From assembly GCA_027064585.1 (NCBI GenBank), contig JAMOPI010000006.1, forward strand, positions 1 through 63,467: 63,467 nucleotides of DNA. The letters run 5' to 3'. This document shows, one piece after another, positions 32,515 to 41,175 of this stretch. The translations under genes and the position numbers were made by a program. This DNA is from Candidatus Desulfofervidaceae bacterium (GTDB lineage Bacteria > Desulfobacterota > Desulfofervidia > Desulfofervidales > Desulfofervidaceae). Numbering within the stretch: position 1 is the stretch's first letter; each line of letters starts with the position of its first letter. The notes beneath the pieces are model-generated. The model ran no database searches. It saw only the letters and a program-made list of their open reading frames with translations, and was not told the origin of the DNA.

Positions 32515-33153
32515 ATGTATTTAAAAGTAACTGAACTTTTTTACAGTATTCAGGGAGAGAGTTCTTACTTGGGCTATCCCTGTAGTTTTGTGCGTTTGAG
32601 TGGATGTAACCTTCGTTGCCGCTATTGCGATACGACTTATGCCTATACTGAGGGTAAAAATTATGAATTAGAAGAAATTATGCGCTTTATCCATTCTCAT
32701 AAAACGAAACTAGTAACCATTACCGGGGGGGAACCCTTATTGCAAGAAGGGGTTATTCCCCTTGCCGATGGTCTTTTGAAAAAAGGCTACACGGTGCTTA
32801 TAGAGACAAATGGTAGTTTGCCTATTGCCCTCTTGCCTAGAGGTGTAATCCGCGTTATGGACATTAAATGCCCTGGTAGTGGTATGACAAACTTTATGTA
32901 CTGGGAAAATATTCATGATTTGCAGCCTATAGACGAGGTTAAATTTGTCATTTCTGACCGTTATGATTATCAATGGGCCAAGAATATTATTACTAAGTAT
33001 CAGCTTCTTAAGCGGTGCCAAGTATTATTTTCGCCTGTGTTTGAACAACTGGACTTACGTACCTTAGCTGAATGGATTTTAACCGATGAGCTTGAAGTAA
33101 GACTCCAACCCCAGTTGCATAAATTTATCTGGGGAGGAAAGAGAGGGAAATAA
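32515..33153 (+). CDS. queE: 7-carboxy-7-deazaguanine synthase (radical SAM)
   Basis: A 212-residue enzyme of queuosine/7-deazaguanine synthesis that converts 6-carboxytetrahydropterin to 7-carboxy-7-deazaguanine. The N-terminal ELFYSIQGESSYLGYPC and the modified radical SAM motif CNLRCRYCDTTYAY are diagnostic. It starts 1 bp after the protease gene and its stop overlaps the start of the next gene. Other que genes are not in the window. Confidence 0.94.
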   Translation: MYLKVTELFYSIQGESSYLGYPCSFVRLSGCNLRCRYCDTTYAYTEGKNYELEEIMRFIHSHKTKLVTITGGEPLLQEGVIPLADGLLKKGYTVLIETNGSLPIALLPRGVIRVMDIKCPGSGMTNFMYWENIHDLQPIDEVKFVISDRYDYQWAKNIITKYQLLKRCQVLFSPVFEQLDLRTLAEWILTDELEVRLQPQLHKFIWGGKRGK

Positions 33154-34049
33154 TGTTAGTTAAAGACATTATGAAGAGAGATGTATGTACTGTTGGAATG
33201 GAGGCAACTTTAGGCACGTGTGCTAGGATTATGGCTGAAAAAAAGGTAGACTCAGTAGTGGTTGTAGAAAATGATAAACCAATTGATATTATTACCGAAT
33301 CCGATGTGGTAAAAGGAATATGGCTCTTTAATTTTGTGGACGTTCCTCTAAAGGAAATCCTGCAAAAATTAAAAAGAGAAAGAAAATTAGTTACTGCCTT
33401 GGAGGATACTACCTATTACCAAGCTTTTCAGATCCTACGTAAGCATGGCATTAAACATTTAGTTATTGTGGACCAAAAGAAACACCTTAAAGGTGTTATT
33501 TCTTATGCTGATTTTATTGAATTTCTCAATGATTTTTCGGTCAAGGATTATCTGACTTCTGTTTATAATAAGCGCTTTTTAGAGTTTGCATTGGACAAAC
33601 TTAAGGCAGAGGGAGCAAAATTTTCGGTTATATTTATTGATTTGGATAACTTTAAAGAAGTAAATGATAATTATGGCCATCGGGTAGGGGATATTTTGCT
33701 GAGGGAAATAGCGAGTTTTTTTCAAAGTAAGATTAGGAGTACTGATGTTTTAGTGCGTTTTGGTGGTGATGAATTCATCATCTTGGCCTTAAATACACCA
33801 GAAGAAGGGGCTAAACACTTGGCCCAGAAATTGCTTGATCTACTTGTGCAAAAGACGTGGCATATCCTTGGGCACAAGATTAAAATCAAATTTAGTGCAG
33901 GAGTAGCTACAGATGGAAAGTTCCCAGACATCTGGGGTGTTATTGAGGCAGCAGATAAGGCCCTTTATCAAGCCAAAACAACAGGAAGGGGAAAAGTCTG
34001 TGTTTATAAAGAAGAAATGGCAGGGGTGGAACCATGGAATTTAAAGTAA
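33153..34049 (+). CDS. CBS-pair diguanylate cyclase
   Basis: A 298-residue cytoplasmic protein. Residues 1-128 form two CBS domains, a module that usually senses adenine nucleotides; residues 130-295 form a GGDEF domain with an intact active site, FGGDEFII. An RSTD five residues before GGDEF fits the inhibitory I-site (RxxD). It should make c-di-GMP from GTP, gated by energy status and product. It overlaps queE by 1 bp and the macro-domain gene by 16 bp. Confidence 0.88.
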   Translation: MLVKDIMKRDVCTVGMEATLGTCARIMAEKKVDSVVVVENDKPIDIITESDVVKGIWLFNFVDVPLKEILQKLKRERKLVTALEDTTYYQAFQILRKHGIKHLVIVDQKKHLKGVISYADFIEFLNDFSVKDYLTSVYNKRFLEFALDKLKAEGAKFSVIFIDLDNFKEVNDNYGHRVGDILLREIASFFQSKIRSTDVLVRFGGDEFIILALNTPEEGAKHLAQKLLDLLVQKTWHILGHKIKIKFSAGVATDGKFPDIWGVIEAADKALYQAKTTGRGKVCVYKEEMAGVEPWNLK

Positions 34050-34585
34050 AGGATACCACAATTAAAATTATAAAAGGTGATATTACCCAATTAGTGGCTG
34101 ATGCCATTGTCAATGCGGCTGGAGAAGATTTAATTATGGGAGGCGGTGTAGCCGGGGCCATTTTGCGGGCAGGTGGCTATGAGATTCAGGCAGAGTGCCA
34201 TAAATTGGCCCCGATAAAGGCGGGTGAGGCCGTTATTACCACAGGGGGTAAGCTTAAGGCCCGTTATGTCATCCATGCGGTAGGGCCTCGCTGGGGAGAA
34301 GGACAAGAGGAAGAAAAACTAAAAAATGCCGTTTTAAACAGCCTAAGGTTGGCCGAAGAATATAAGCTTAAAAGCATTGCCTTTCCTGCCATAAGCACCG
34401 GTATCTTTGGTTGTCCTAAAGAATGGGCCGCTGAGATTATGTTACAAACCACGATAGAATATTTGCACCAGAAAGATTCCTCGCTTGAAAGGATAATCTT
34501 TTGCCTTTACAGCCAAGAGGCTTATGAAATTTGGTGCCGCAAGGCGGAAAAGATGAAAACAAGCTTATCTTTACAAAAATCGTAA
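34034..34585 (+). CDS. Macro-domain protein (ADP-ribose binding)
   Basis: A 183-residue single macro domain. GDITQLVADAIVNAAGEDL, then MGGGVAGAI, and a later FPAISTGIFGCP form the ADP-ribose pocket. Family members hydrolyse O-acetyl-ADP-ribose or remove ADP-ribose from proteins or nucleic acids. The gene overlaps the cyclase by 16 bp and ends the operon, followed by a terminator hairpin at 34621. The exact substrate is unknown. Confidence 0.9.
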   Translation: MEFKVKDTTIKIIKGDITQLVADAIVNAAGEDLIMGGGVAGAILRAGGYEIQAECHKLAPIKAGEAVITTGGKLKARYVIHAVGPRWGEGQEEEKLKNAVLNSLRLAEEYKLKSIAFPAISTGIFGCPKEWAAEIMLQTTIEYLHQKDSSLERIIFCLYSQEAYEIWCRKAEKMKTSLSLQKS

Positions 34586-34620
34586 TAACTTTACAAAAAA
34601 CACATAGCATTTATAAGATG

Positions 34621-34647
34621 AAAATGGCGAAGCCATTTTGATTTTTT
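34621..34647 (+). terminator. Intrinsic terminator between converging genes
   Basis: AAAATGGC (34621-34628), a GAA loop and GCCATTTT (34632-34639) are followed by GATTTTTT. It ends the murJ-macro operon; on the other strand the A run makes it a weaker terminator for the TPR gene. Confidence 0.7.
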
Positions 34648-34649
34648 AA

Positions 34650-35651
34650 TCATTCATTATTCTGTCCATCCACCATCTTTTGATATCTCTTTATCCAGCC
34701 GTAGATCTTAACCTTTTCAGGATGACGTAAAAGGGCTTCTTGAAGAGTAGAAAGAAGCTCAGGAATGCGATTGCGTCGTTTATAAGCAGCAAATAAGGCA
34801 CTTCTTACAGGATGATCATAGGGATTGGTCAGAAAGAACTGCTTAAGTTGGTCAATCCCAGCGTCTACCTGTTTGGGATCATCACTTTTCACCAAACAAA
34901 AGGCTAGATTTAGTGGTGCCTCTTGATTCTCAGGATCTATTTTTAAGACCTGCTGGTAAAGGGAAATGGCCTCTTCAATTTTTCCTCTCTTCTTAGCTAG
35001 TTGGGCTTGAGTCAACAACAATGTTACATCCCTCTGCGCTGAAGGCAAACGTCCAATGGCCTCAATTTCCTTTTCCCACTTCTTCTCTCCCTTTAAATAC
35101 CGTTTTAACAAAAGGATTTCCTTTTTGATTCTGGTATCCTTAGGGTTTTCTTTAAGCAAAATTTCATATACCTTAATTGCGTCTTCGTATCGTTTAAGGG
35201 CTTTAAGTATCCTCGCCTTTAATCGCCGAATGTAAGAATTGTCTTGTAAAGAATAAGGGACTGACTGTAAAATCTCCCATGCTTCTTTATATTTTTTTGC
35301 CTTTATATAGGCCTCTAGAAGCCAGTAGAGGAAGGCTGTCGTCTTAAACTGCGTAAAAAGGTAGTTAAAGACCTCTATTGCTTCATTGGCACATTGTTTT
35401 GTCCCCTTCGCTAATAAGATCCTACCCTTTATACTTAAGACATACCGGTCTGTTGGCCTCTTCTTTAGCAATTCATGACAAAGCCTTTCTGCCTTTTCTA
35501 TTCCTCCCTTTTTTAAAAAAAGCTCCGCTTGGAGTAAACGGGTATAGAAATCATCTGGATCTCTTTGCAGCATTTCATAAATATGCTTTTCGGCTTCTTC
35601 TAGGTTTCCTAAACGAATAAGCTCTCTTAGCTCAAAAAACCTGTTTTTCAT
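34650..35651 (-). CDS. TPR-repeat protein
   Basis: A 333-residue soluble protein made of about seven tetratricopeptide repeats (for example NLEEAEKHIYEMLQRDPDDF, KKGGIEKAERLCHELLKKRP, RYEDAIKVYEILLKENPKDT, KIEEAISLYQQVLKIDPENQ). There is no signal peptide or catalytic domain. It is probably a scaffold for protein interactions. It is a single minus-strand gene bounded by the terminator on one side and repeat copy C on the other. Confidence 0.85.
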   Translation of the reverse strand: MKNRFFELRELIRLGNLEEAEKHIYEMLQRDPDDFYTRLLQAELFLKKGGIEKAERLCHELLKKRPTDRYVLSIKGRILLAKGTKQCANEAIEVFNYLFTQFKTTAFLYWLLEAYIKAKKYKEAWEILQSVPYSLQDNSYIRRLKARILKALKRYEDAIKVYEILLKENPKDTRIKKEILLLKRYLKGEKKWEKEIEAIGRLPSAQRDVTLLLTQAQLAKKRGKIEEAISLYQQVLKIDPENQEAPLNLAFCLVKSDDPKQVDAGIDQLKQFFLTNPYDHPVRSALFAAYKRRNRIPELLSTLQEALLRHPEKVKIYGWIKRYQKMVDGQNNE

Positions 35652-35693
35652 TCTAACTTCAGAATGGTTTTATTTATAAACAATGTCAAGGGT

Positions 35694-35991
35694 CAAGATC
35701 CGCGCTCTCTTTTTTAGGATAACATTTAAACAAAATTACCCTTCTCCTTCTAAAAAATTATATGCCAGGGCCTCGTTTATACGGTCAAGGGTCTTCACTC
35801 GCTGCGGTCGTTACGACCTGCCCTTTGGGCAGGCTGCGCCCTGCGGGCTTGCCCTTGACCGCATGAGCGAGCGAAGGCGCTACAATTATAATTGGCCTTG
35901 AAGAAAAAGTGAGTGTAGACCTTTAGGTAAAAGATCTTTTTAAAAAAATGTTTTATTATGAGATACTTGCAGATCAAGCGCGGATTTTGGG
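35694..35991 (+). repeat. Composite hairpin repeat, copy C (modules fused)
   Basis: The left end has AAGATCCGCGCT (35695-35706) and the right end AGCGCGGATTTTGGG (35977-35991). The termini match copy A except that both carry CGCGC in place of the CGTGA core, so they remain complementary to each other. Hairpin module 1 is complete (35763-35861), but it joins directly to the tail of module 2 at the shared CTTGACCGCAT sequence. The 467-bp gap between the TPR gene and hrcA otherwise holds only the hrcA promoter. Confidence 0.75.
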
Positions 35992-36059
35992 AGGGTGAAA
36001 TATTCAAAAAGTAAGTTATGAAGAAGGTCAAACTTTTATCCCTGTGATATTTTGCCTAC

Positions 36060-36088
36060 TTGACAATGTTTGCGTAGATGCTTAAAAA
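36060..36088 (+). promoter_or_regulatory. Promoter of hrcA-grpE
   Basis: TTGACA (36060-36065), a 17-bp spacer and TAAAAA (36083-36088), 30 bp before hrcA. I looked for the CIRCE operator (TTAGCACTC-N9-GAGTGCTAA) and did not find it in this gap, so autoregulation by HrcA is not evident here. Confidence 0.45.
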
Positions 36089-36118
36089 TCCTTTAGTAAT
36101 TAAGAAAGGAAACTGCTG

Positions 36119-37162
36119 ATGTTGGATTTTGATCTCTCTGAACGGGATAAACAGATTCTGCACGCGGTGGTAAGCATGTATATCCAGACAGGTGAGCCTG
36201 TTGGCTCAAGGGCAGTGTGGAGACGTTATAAGCTGCCTATGAGTCCAGCGACCATCCGTAATATTATGGCTGATTTAGAAGAAATGGGATTTTTCTATCA
36301 ACCCCATACTTCAGCCGGCAGGGTGCCAACGGAGTTAGGACTTAGATTCTACATTGATGCCTTATTGAAGAAAAGACCCTTGCCACGGCAAAACAAGCTA
36401 AAGATAAAACAAGATTTAAAGGGAGTACAAAGTGAATATGATATTGACAAAGTTTTACAGGAAAGTTCACGTTTGCTTTCTTTATACTCCCATCAAACTG
36501 GCATTGTCATCGCTCCCAAGTTTTCTCGCATTATTTTAAAACAAATTGAATTTGTGCGCCTAAATAGACACCTAGTTTTGGCCATTATTGTAGGTTCTAC
36601 GGGTGTGGTTTATCACCGGCTCATCCCCAATGTAAGTCAGATTTCGCAAGATGACTTGAATAAATTTGCCAACTATCTAAACGCTAATTTTTGTGGACTT
36701 ACCCTGGGTGAGGTCAGAAAGCGGCTTATTGAGGAGATGAAGAAGGACAAGGCCGAGTTTGACGCCATTTGGGGGAAGATTGTCCATTTAGGTAAATCTG
36801 TTCTTAAGCCAGAAAAGGAAAATGTTTATATTGAAGGCACGGCCAATATTTTAAATTACCCTGAATTTTCTGATGTAGAGAGAATGAAGGCCCTTTTAAA
36901 GGCCTTTGAAGAAAAGGGGATTATTGCGCGCCTTCTAGAAAGGACCATGGAAGAGGCGAGAGTGCAGGTATTTGTGGGAGGGGAGATCACGGCCGAAGGA
37001 CTGAGTGATTGTAGTGTTGTGGCCTCACCTTATACCCATGGAGATATAGTTTTAGGTTCGGTGGCCGTTATCGGTCCCATGCGTATGAATTATGCTGAGG
37101 TTATTCCTTTAGTAGAATATACAGCGCAGGTATTAAGTGAAATTCTGACTAAAACTGATTAG
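36119..37162 (+). CDS. hrcA: Heat-inducible transcription repressor HrcA
   Basis: A 347-residue repressor of chaperone genes. The N-terminal winged helix (LSERDKQILHAVVSMYIQTG, SPATIRNIMADLEEMGF) and the HTSAGRVPTELGLRFYID segment are highly typical; the C-terminal GAF-like domain ends PMRMNYAEVIPLVEY. It is preceded by AAGAAAGGA. It lies 13 bp before grpE in the usual hrcA-grpE order, but dnaK does not follow. Confidence 0.96.
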   Translation: MLDFDLSERDKQILHAVVSMYIQTGEPVGSRAVWRRYKLPMSPATIRNIMADLEEMGFFYQPHTSAGRVPTELGLRFYIDALLKKRPLPRQNKLKIKQDLKGVQSEYDIDKVLQESSRLLSLYSHQTGIVIAPKFSRIILKQIEFVRLNRHLVLAIIVGSTGVVYHRLIPNVSQISQDDLNKFANYLNANFCGLTLGEVRKRLIEEMKKDKAEFDAIWGKIVHLGKSVLKPEKENVYIEGTANILNYPEFSDVERMKALLKAFEEKGIIARLLERTMEEARVQVFVGGEITAEGLSDCSVVASPYTHGDIVLGSVAVIGPMRMNYAEVIPLVEYTAQVLSEILTKTD

Positions 37163-37175
37163 GGAGAGGAGGAAA

Positions 37176-37700
37176 ATGGATAAGGAGAAAAAGGCCAAAA
37201 AGACAAAGGCAGAGTTGGAAAAGGAGCTCCAAGATGCAAAGGTTAAATTAGAAGAAAAGACAAAAGAGGCCCAGGAGCATTATGAAAACTGGTTGCGGGC
37301 CATGGCTGAATTGGACAATGTGCGCAAGCGGGTTGAAAAAGAACGTTCAGATTACTTCAAATTTGCCAATGAGCAGTTAATTAAAAACCTTCTGCCTGTA
37401 TTGGATAATTTAGAACGGGCCATCTTACACGCAGAGGAAAGTAAGGATGTTAAGGCTTTGTTAGAAGGTGTAAAATTAACCCTTAAGATGATGCAGGAGT
37501 GTTTAGAAAAGTTTGGGGTAAAACCAGTAAAGGCAGTAGGAGAAAAATTTAATCCTCATTTTCACGAGGTTGTGCAGGTGGAAGAAAAAGAGGATGTGGA
37601 AGAAGAAACGATCATTAAGGAATACCAAAAGGGCTATCTTTTGCATGACCGCTTACTGCGTCCTTCTTTAGTTGTCGTGGCTAAGCCAAAGTCTGCATGA
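37176..37700 (+). CDS. grpE: Nucleotide exchange factor GrpE
   Basis: A 174-residue DnaK co-chaperone. The N-terminal half is a long charged coiled coil; the core NLLPVLDNLERAI and the C-terminal beta domain (GEKFNPHFHEVVQVEE, GYLLHDRLLRPSLVVV) are conserved. GGGAGAGGAGG precedes the start. Its stop overlaps the ATG of the next gene by 4 bp. Confidence 0.97.
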   Translation: MDKEKKAKKTKAELEKELQDAKVKLEEKTKEAQEHYENWLRAMAELDNVRKRVEKERSDYFKFANEQLIKNLLPVLDNLERAILHAEESKDVKALLEGVKLTLKMMQECLEKFGVKPVKAVGEKFNPHFHEVVQVEEKEDVEEETIIKEYQKGYLLHDRLLRPSLVVVAKPKSA

Positions 37701-38854
37701 AAAGATATCTTTGTTTTGTATATCCTTTACTATTCCTTTTTATCTGGGTTTGTTCTGCGTTTGCCTTTTTACCTTGGTTTAAAACGAGGGATAAAATTGG
37801 CTGTCTGGTACCCCTAGATGGGGCCAACCAAACCATTGGTCTTTCTGTCCTTAAAGGGCTTTCTTTAGGTATAGAGGCCTTAAATGAAGATACATCTCTT
37901 TCTCTTTATGTCTATAATACGGCCTCTGACCCTTTTTGGGCCTGCCAGCAATTAGAAAGAATGGTCAAGGAAGGCTGCAAGGTAGGAGTAGCTTTGTTAG
38001 GGCAAAAGACAATGAAGGCCGTTATTAAAAAGGCCCAAGCACTTCATTTTCCTTTAATCGTTATGAGTTCAGAAGATAGGATCCCTTTGGGGGATTCCGT
38101 TTATCTGGACTTTGTTACCCCGAGGGTGCAGTTAGAAAATCTGGTCAACTTTGCTATAAAAAATCTAGGGGCTTCTTCGTTTGTTGTTCTTTATCCCCAG
38201 AACGATTATGGTTATCAGTATGCCTTTCTCTTTGCCCACCTAGTTGTTCAAAACGGGGGTAAGATTCAAAAAATGATTGGTTATCCCCCTCACACAACGG
38301 ATTTTGCTCCCTTTATCAAACGGATTATCGGTTTTAAGGTGGCCGAAGCCAAACCAGAAGAAATGTTGCTTCATCCCCCCCAATTCCCTTTTGATGCCGT
38401 CTTCATCCCTGATACACCCCTTACTTCTACTTTTATTATCTCCCAATTCGCTTATTATAATGCCCGCAATCTTATCTTTCTTGGAACATCCCTTTGGGCA
38501 GAAGAGGGTTTTGTCCAGAAGGTTAAAGACTACTGTCAGGCCGTTTATTATCCTGTTGGCTTTACTTCTATGGCTTCTCAACCTTGGGTAGAAAGTTTTG
38601 TAAAAGAATACAAGCGGACCTTTAAGGTTTTACCTAATTATCTTTCGGCTCAAGCCTATGAAATTGGCCGTATCCTTATTTATCTTGCCAAAGTGGCAGA
38701 CCTTAACATGGAGAAGGCCAGTACCTATATCCAAAGTTTCCCCGGGATAACAGGGATTACTACCTTTTTGCCCAACGGAATGATAAAAAAGAGAATTTGG
38801 ATTATAGAAAGTAAAAAAGGAGAAAAAACGGCCTTTCTAGCTCCGGAATTTTAG
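37697..38854 (+). CDS. Periplasmic binding-fold protein (type 1, LivK/LppC-like)
   Basis: A 385-residue protein with an N-terminal signal peptide (about residues 1-24, hydrophobic stretch then SAFA) and a type 1 periplasmic binding fold: IGCLVPLDGANQTIG, GLSLGIEAL, FVVLYPQNDYGYQYAF and LSAQAYEIGRIL. It resembles the branched-chain amino acid/amide receptor and penicillin-binding-protein activator families. No lipobox cysteine is seen and no ABC permease genes follow. The ligand is unknown. Coupling to grpE by an ATGA overlap is unusual. It ends 2 bp from the end of the converging rTCA cluster. Confidence 0.75.
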   Translation: MKRYLCFVYPLLFLFIWVCSAFAFLPWFKTRDKIGCLVPLDGANQTIGLSVLKGLSLGIEALNEDTSLSLYVYNTASDPFWACQQLERMVKEGCKVGVALLGQKTMKAVIKKAQALHFPLIVMSSEDRIPLGDSVYLDFVTPRVQLENLVNFAIKNLGASSFVVLYPQNDYGYQYAFLFAHLVVQNGGKIQKMIGYPPHTTDFAPFIKRIIGFKVAEAKPEEMLLHPPQFPFDAVFIPDTPLTSTFIISQFAYYNARNLIFLGTSLWAEEGFVQKVKDYCQAVYYPVGFTSMASQPWVESFVKEYKRTFKVLPNYLSAQAYEIGRILIYLAKVADLNMEKASTYIQSFPGITGITTFLPNGMIKKRIWIIESKKGEKTAFLAPEF

Positions 38855-38856
38855 AA

Positions 38857-40656
38857 TTAATCCCCATAACAATACAAGCCACAGTTAAGACACCGCTCTG
38901 CCTCCTTTAAGGCCGTTTCCTCATCAAAGCCAAGTTCTATCTCTTCAAAGTCATTCACCCTTTCAGCCACTGATCTTTCAGGCATTGGTTGTCTGGGTAT
39001 AGAGATAACTTTTTGGTTATCTACTTCTATATCCGTCAGTGGCTCTTTTAACATTTCCGGTGGAGGTGTAATTTCTTTCTTTTTAAGATAAAGGTGAATG
39101 CTTCTCGCCGCCAAACGGGCGGTGCCAATGGCATCTACGACACGCTTTGGCCCTAAGACCGCATCCCCCGCAGCAAAGATAAAGGGGATATTCGTTTGGT
39201 AAGTGTCAGGATTGACTACCAAGGTACCCCGACGGCTGATTTCCAAATCTTTACCAATGGGATCGTCTTTTAAAATGCTCGTATTTGGTCTCTGGCCAAT
39301 AGCGGTAATTAAGGTATCTGTTTCTAATTTAAACTCTGAACCTTCTATCGGCACAGGCCGTCTGCGGCCACTACTATCTGGCTCACCTAATTGCATTTTT
39401 ATACACTCTACCATCTTTAGCCGGCCATTTTCACCAATAATGCGCACCGGATTAGTCAAAAACATAAACTTAACCCCTTCGGCCTCAGCTGCCTCTATCT
39501 CTTCTTTAGAGGCAGGCATGGCATTCCGGTCACGCCGATAGGCAATGATTACCTCTTTTACGTTACTCAAGCGAATAGCCGTTCTTGCCGTATCTACAGC
39601 CACGTTACCACCACCAACTATAACTACTCTTGGCCCAATCGCTGGTTGTTTCCCTTCAGCTACCTCTTTAAGAAACCTTACTCCTTTAATGACGCCTTCT
39701 AAATCTTCTCCCTCTATACCCATTTGTCTAGGCATCCAGGCACCGGTGGCAATAAAAATGGCCCCATAGCCCTGATCTTTAAGGTCTTTAAGCGTAAAAT
39801 CCCTACCCAAGGCCATATTTGTCTTTACTTCTATTTCCAGACGTAAGATGTCTTCTATCTCCCAATCTAATACCGTTTGCGGTAGCCGGTAATCAGGAAT
39901 ACCATAACGCAGCATTCCTCCCAATTTGGGCATGGCCTCAAAGATAGTCGGTTTATGCCCCAAACGACGCAAAAAGTAGGCACAGGCAAGTCCACCTGGG
40001 CCACCCCCGATGATGGCTACCTTATGTCCCGTATCTGGGGCCACAAAGGGAGTAAAGTGCTCATTTTTTTGGTAAAAATAGTCAGCAACAAAACGCTTTA
40101 AATAATTAATGGCCACCGGCATATCTATCTGGTTACGCCGACATCGCGCTTCACATGGCCTTGGACACACCCTGCCTAGCGTTAAAGGCAAAGGAAGGCG
40201 GTTTTTAATAATGGTTAAGGCGCCATGATAGTCCTTTTCTTTTATCTTTTGAATAAAACGTGGTATTTCTACCTGTGCCGGACATCCCTGTTCACAAGGG
40301 GCCAAACAGTCATTATGGCGATGAAAACGCAAAATAGGGCTAACAGGCGAAACAAGCTCTAACACATTTTGCGGACAGGCCCTAACACATTTACCGCAGC
40401 CAATGCATTTCTCTAAATCAACAACCGGTAGACCCTTTTCGCCAATTTGAATAGCATTCCTTGGACAGGCCTCTACACAGCTACCAAGTCCCAAGCAGCC
40501 TATGGGACAAACTAAGTTGACGCCATATTTCTCTACGGCCTCTTTGCAATTTTTAACATCATCTGGATAAGAAAACTTACGCTCTGCGCGTTTACCTCCA
40601 CGGCATTTGACAAAGGTATATCTGGGAATTTTCCTTTTAGGTTTGGCCTGCGGCAT
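38857..40656 (-). CDS. Ferredoxin-domain plus GltD/NfnB-like FAD/NAD(P) oxidoreductase
   Basis: A 599-residue iron-sulfur flavoprotein. Residues about 45-105 carry RnfB-like Fe-S motifs (CPIGCLGLGSCVEACP and CIGCGKCVRACP); residues 115-200 are the GltD-type Fe-S domain (CEQGCP, CPRPCEARCRR); residues 212-560 have the FAD loop IIGGGPGGLACAYFLR and the NAD(P) loop VIVGGGNVAVDTARTA; the tail ends CLNCGLYCYGD. It is the last gene of the rTCA cluster and overlaps its neighbour by 20 bp. A ferredoxin-NAD(P)H exchange role serving the NADP-dependent isocitrate dehydrogenase is a sensible inference. No gltB is present. Confidence 0.82.
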   Translation of the reverse strand: MPQAKPKRKIPRYTFVKCRGGKRAERKFSYPDDVKNCKEAVEKYGVNLVCPIGCLGLGSCVEACPRNAIQIGEKGLPVVDLEKCIGCGKCVRACPQNVLELVSPVSPILRFHRHNDCLAPCEQGCPAQVEIPRFIQKIKEKDYHGALTIIKNRLPLPLTLGRVCPRPCEARCRRNQIDMPVAINYLKRFVADYFYQKNEHFTPFVAPDTGHKVAIIGGGPGGLACAYFLRRLGHKPTIFEAMPKLGGMLRYGIPDYRLPQTVLDWEIEDILRLEIEVKTNMALGRDFTLKDLKDQGYGAIFIATGAWMPRQMGIEGEDLEGVIKGVRFLKEVAEGKQPAIGPRVVIVGGGNVAVDTARTAIRLSNVKEVIIAYRRDRNAMPASKEEIEAAEAEGVKFMFLTNPVRIIGENGRLKMVECIKMQLGEPDSSGRRRPVPIEGSEFKLETDTLITAIGQRPNTSILKDDPIGKDLEISRRGTLVVNPDTYQTNIPFIFAAGDAVLGPKRVVDAIGTARLAARSIHLYLKKKEITPPPEMLKEPLTDIEVDNQKVISIPRQPMPERSVAERVNDFEEIELGFDEETALKEAERCLNCGLYCYGD

Positions 40657-41173
40657 TTTTTACCCCTGATTTACGGAAGTTTTCAGCATAACGTATATAA
40701 TTCAGGGCTGATTCTTTAAGATGGGCAACTTCTTCTGGAGTCAATTCCCGTTTTACGCGGGCTGGTATCCCCACAACCAAGGTACGACGTGGCACAATCA
40801 TTTCAGGTGGCACCACCGCCCCTGCGCCAACAATACACTCTTCATTTAAAACCGCCCCATCTAAAACAATGGCCCCCATGCCAATTAAAACCCGATCTTT
40901 GACTGTACATCCATGAAGAATCACGCCGTGGGCAATTGTTACTTCATTACCGATAACAAGGGGATGTGTGTCATGGGTTACATGTAGCAACGCACCGTCC
41001 TGTACATTAGTCCGTTCACCAATCTTGATATAATGCACATCCCCACGAATAACGGCATTAAAGCAAACGCTAGATTCAGCTCCAATAGTAACATCACCGA
41101 TAATATCAGCACTTTCTACAATAAAGGCCGTAGGATGAATTTGTGGTGTCTTGTCCAGATAAGGTAGAATCAT
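40637..41173 (-). CDS. Gamma carbonic anhydrase-like hexapeptide-repeat protein
   Basis: A 178-residue left-handed beta-helix protein with hexapeptide repeats. The putative metal-binding histidines are in HVTHD and IAHGVILHG, with the conserved VIRGDVHYIKIGERTNVQDG, as in the YrdA/CaiE/gamma-CA group. In a CO2-fixing gene cluster a carbonic anhydrase role (CO2/bicarbonate for the carboxylating steps) is attractive, but many members of this family are inactive. It starts 2 bp after sucD. Confidence 0.78.
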   Translation of the reverse strand: MILPYLDKTPQIHPTAFIVESADIIGDVTIGAESSVCFNAVIRGDVHYIKIGERTNVQDGALLHVTHDTHPLVIGNEVTIAHGVILHGCTVKDRVLIGMGAIVLDGAVLNEECIVGAGAVVPPEMIVPRRTLVVGIPARVKRELTPEEVAHLKESALNYIRYAENFRKSGVKNAAGQT

Positions 41174-41175
41174 GA

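Noticed and set aside
69-36000. The hairpin-rich repeats as a CRISPR array
   Set aside because: The copies are single, about 280-490 bp long and far apart; there are no short, regularly spaced direct repeats and no cas genes in the window.
35992-36118. A CIRCE operator upstream of hrcA
   Set aside because: No TTAGCACTC or GAGTGCTAA half-site is seen; only promoter-like boxes are present.
38857-40656. Glutamate synthase small subunit (gltD) as a firm call
   Set aside because: No large subunit is nearby, and the extra RnfB-like Fe-S motifs point to a ferredoxin-linked oxidoreductase.
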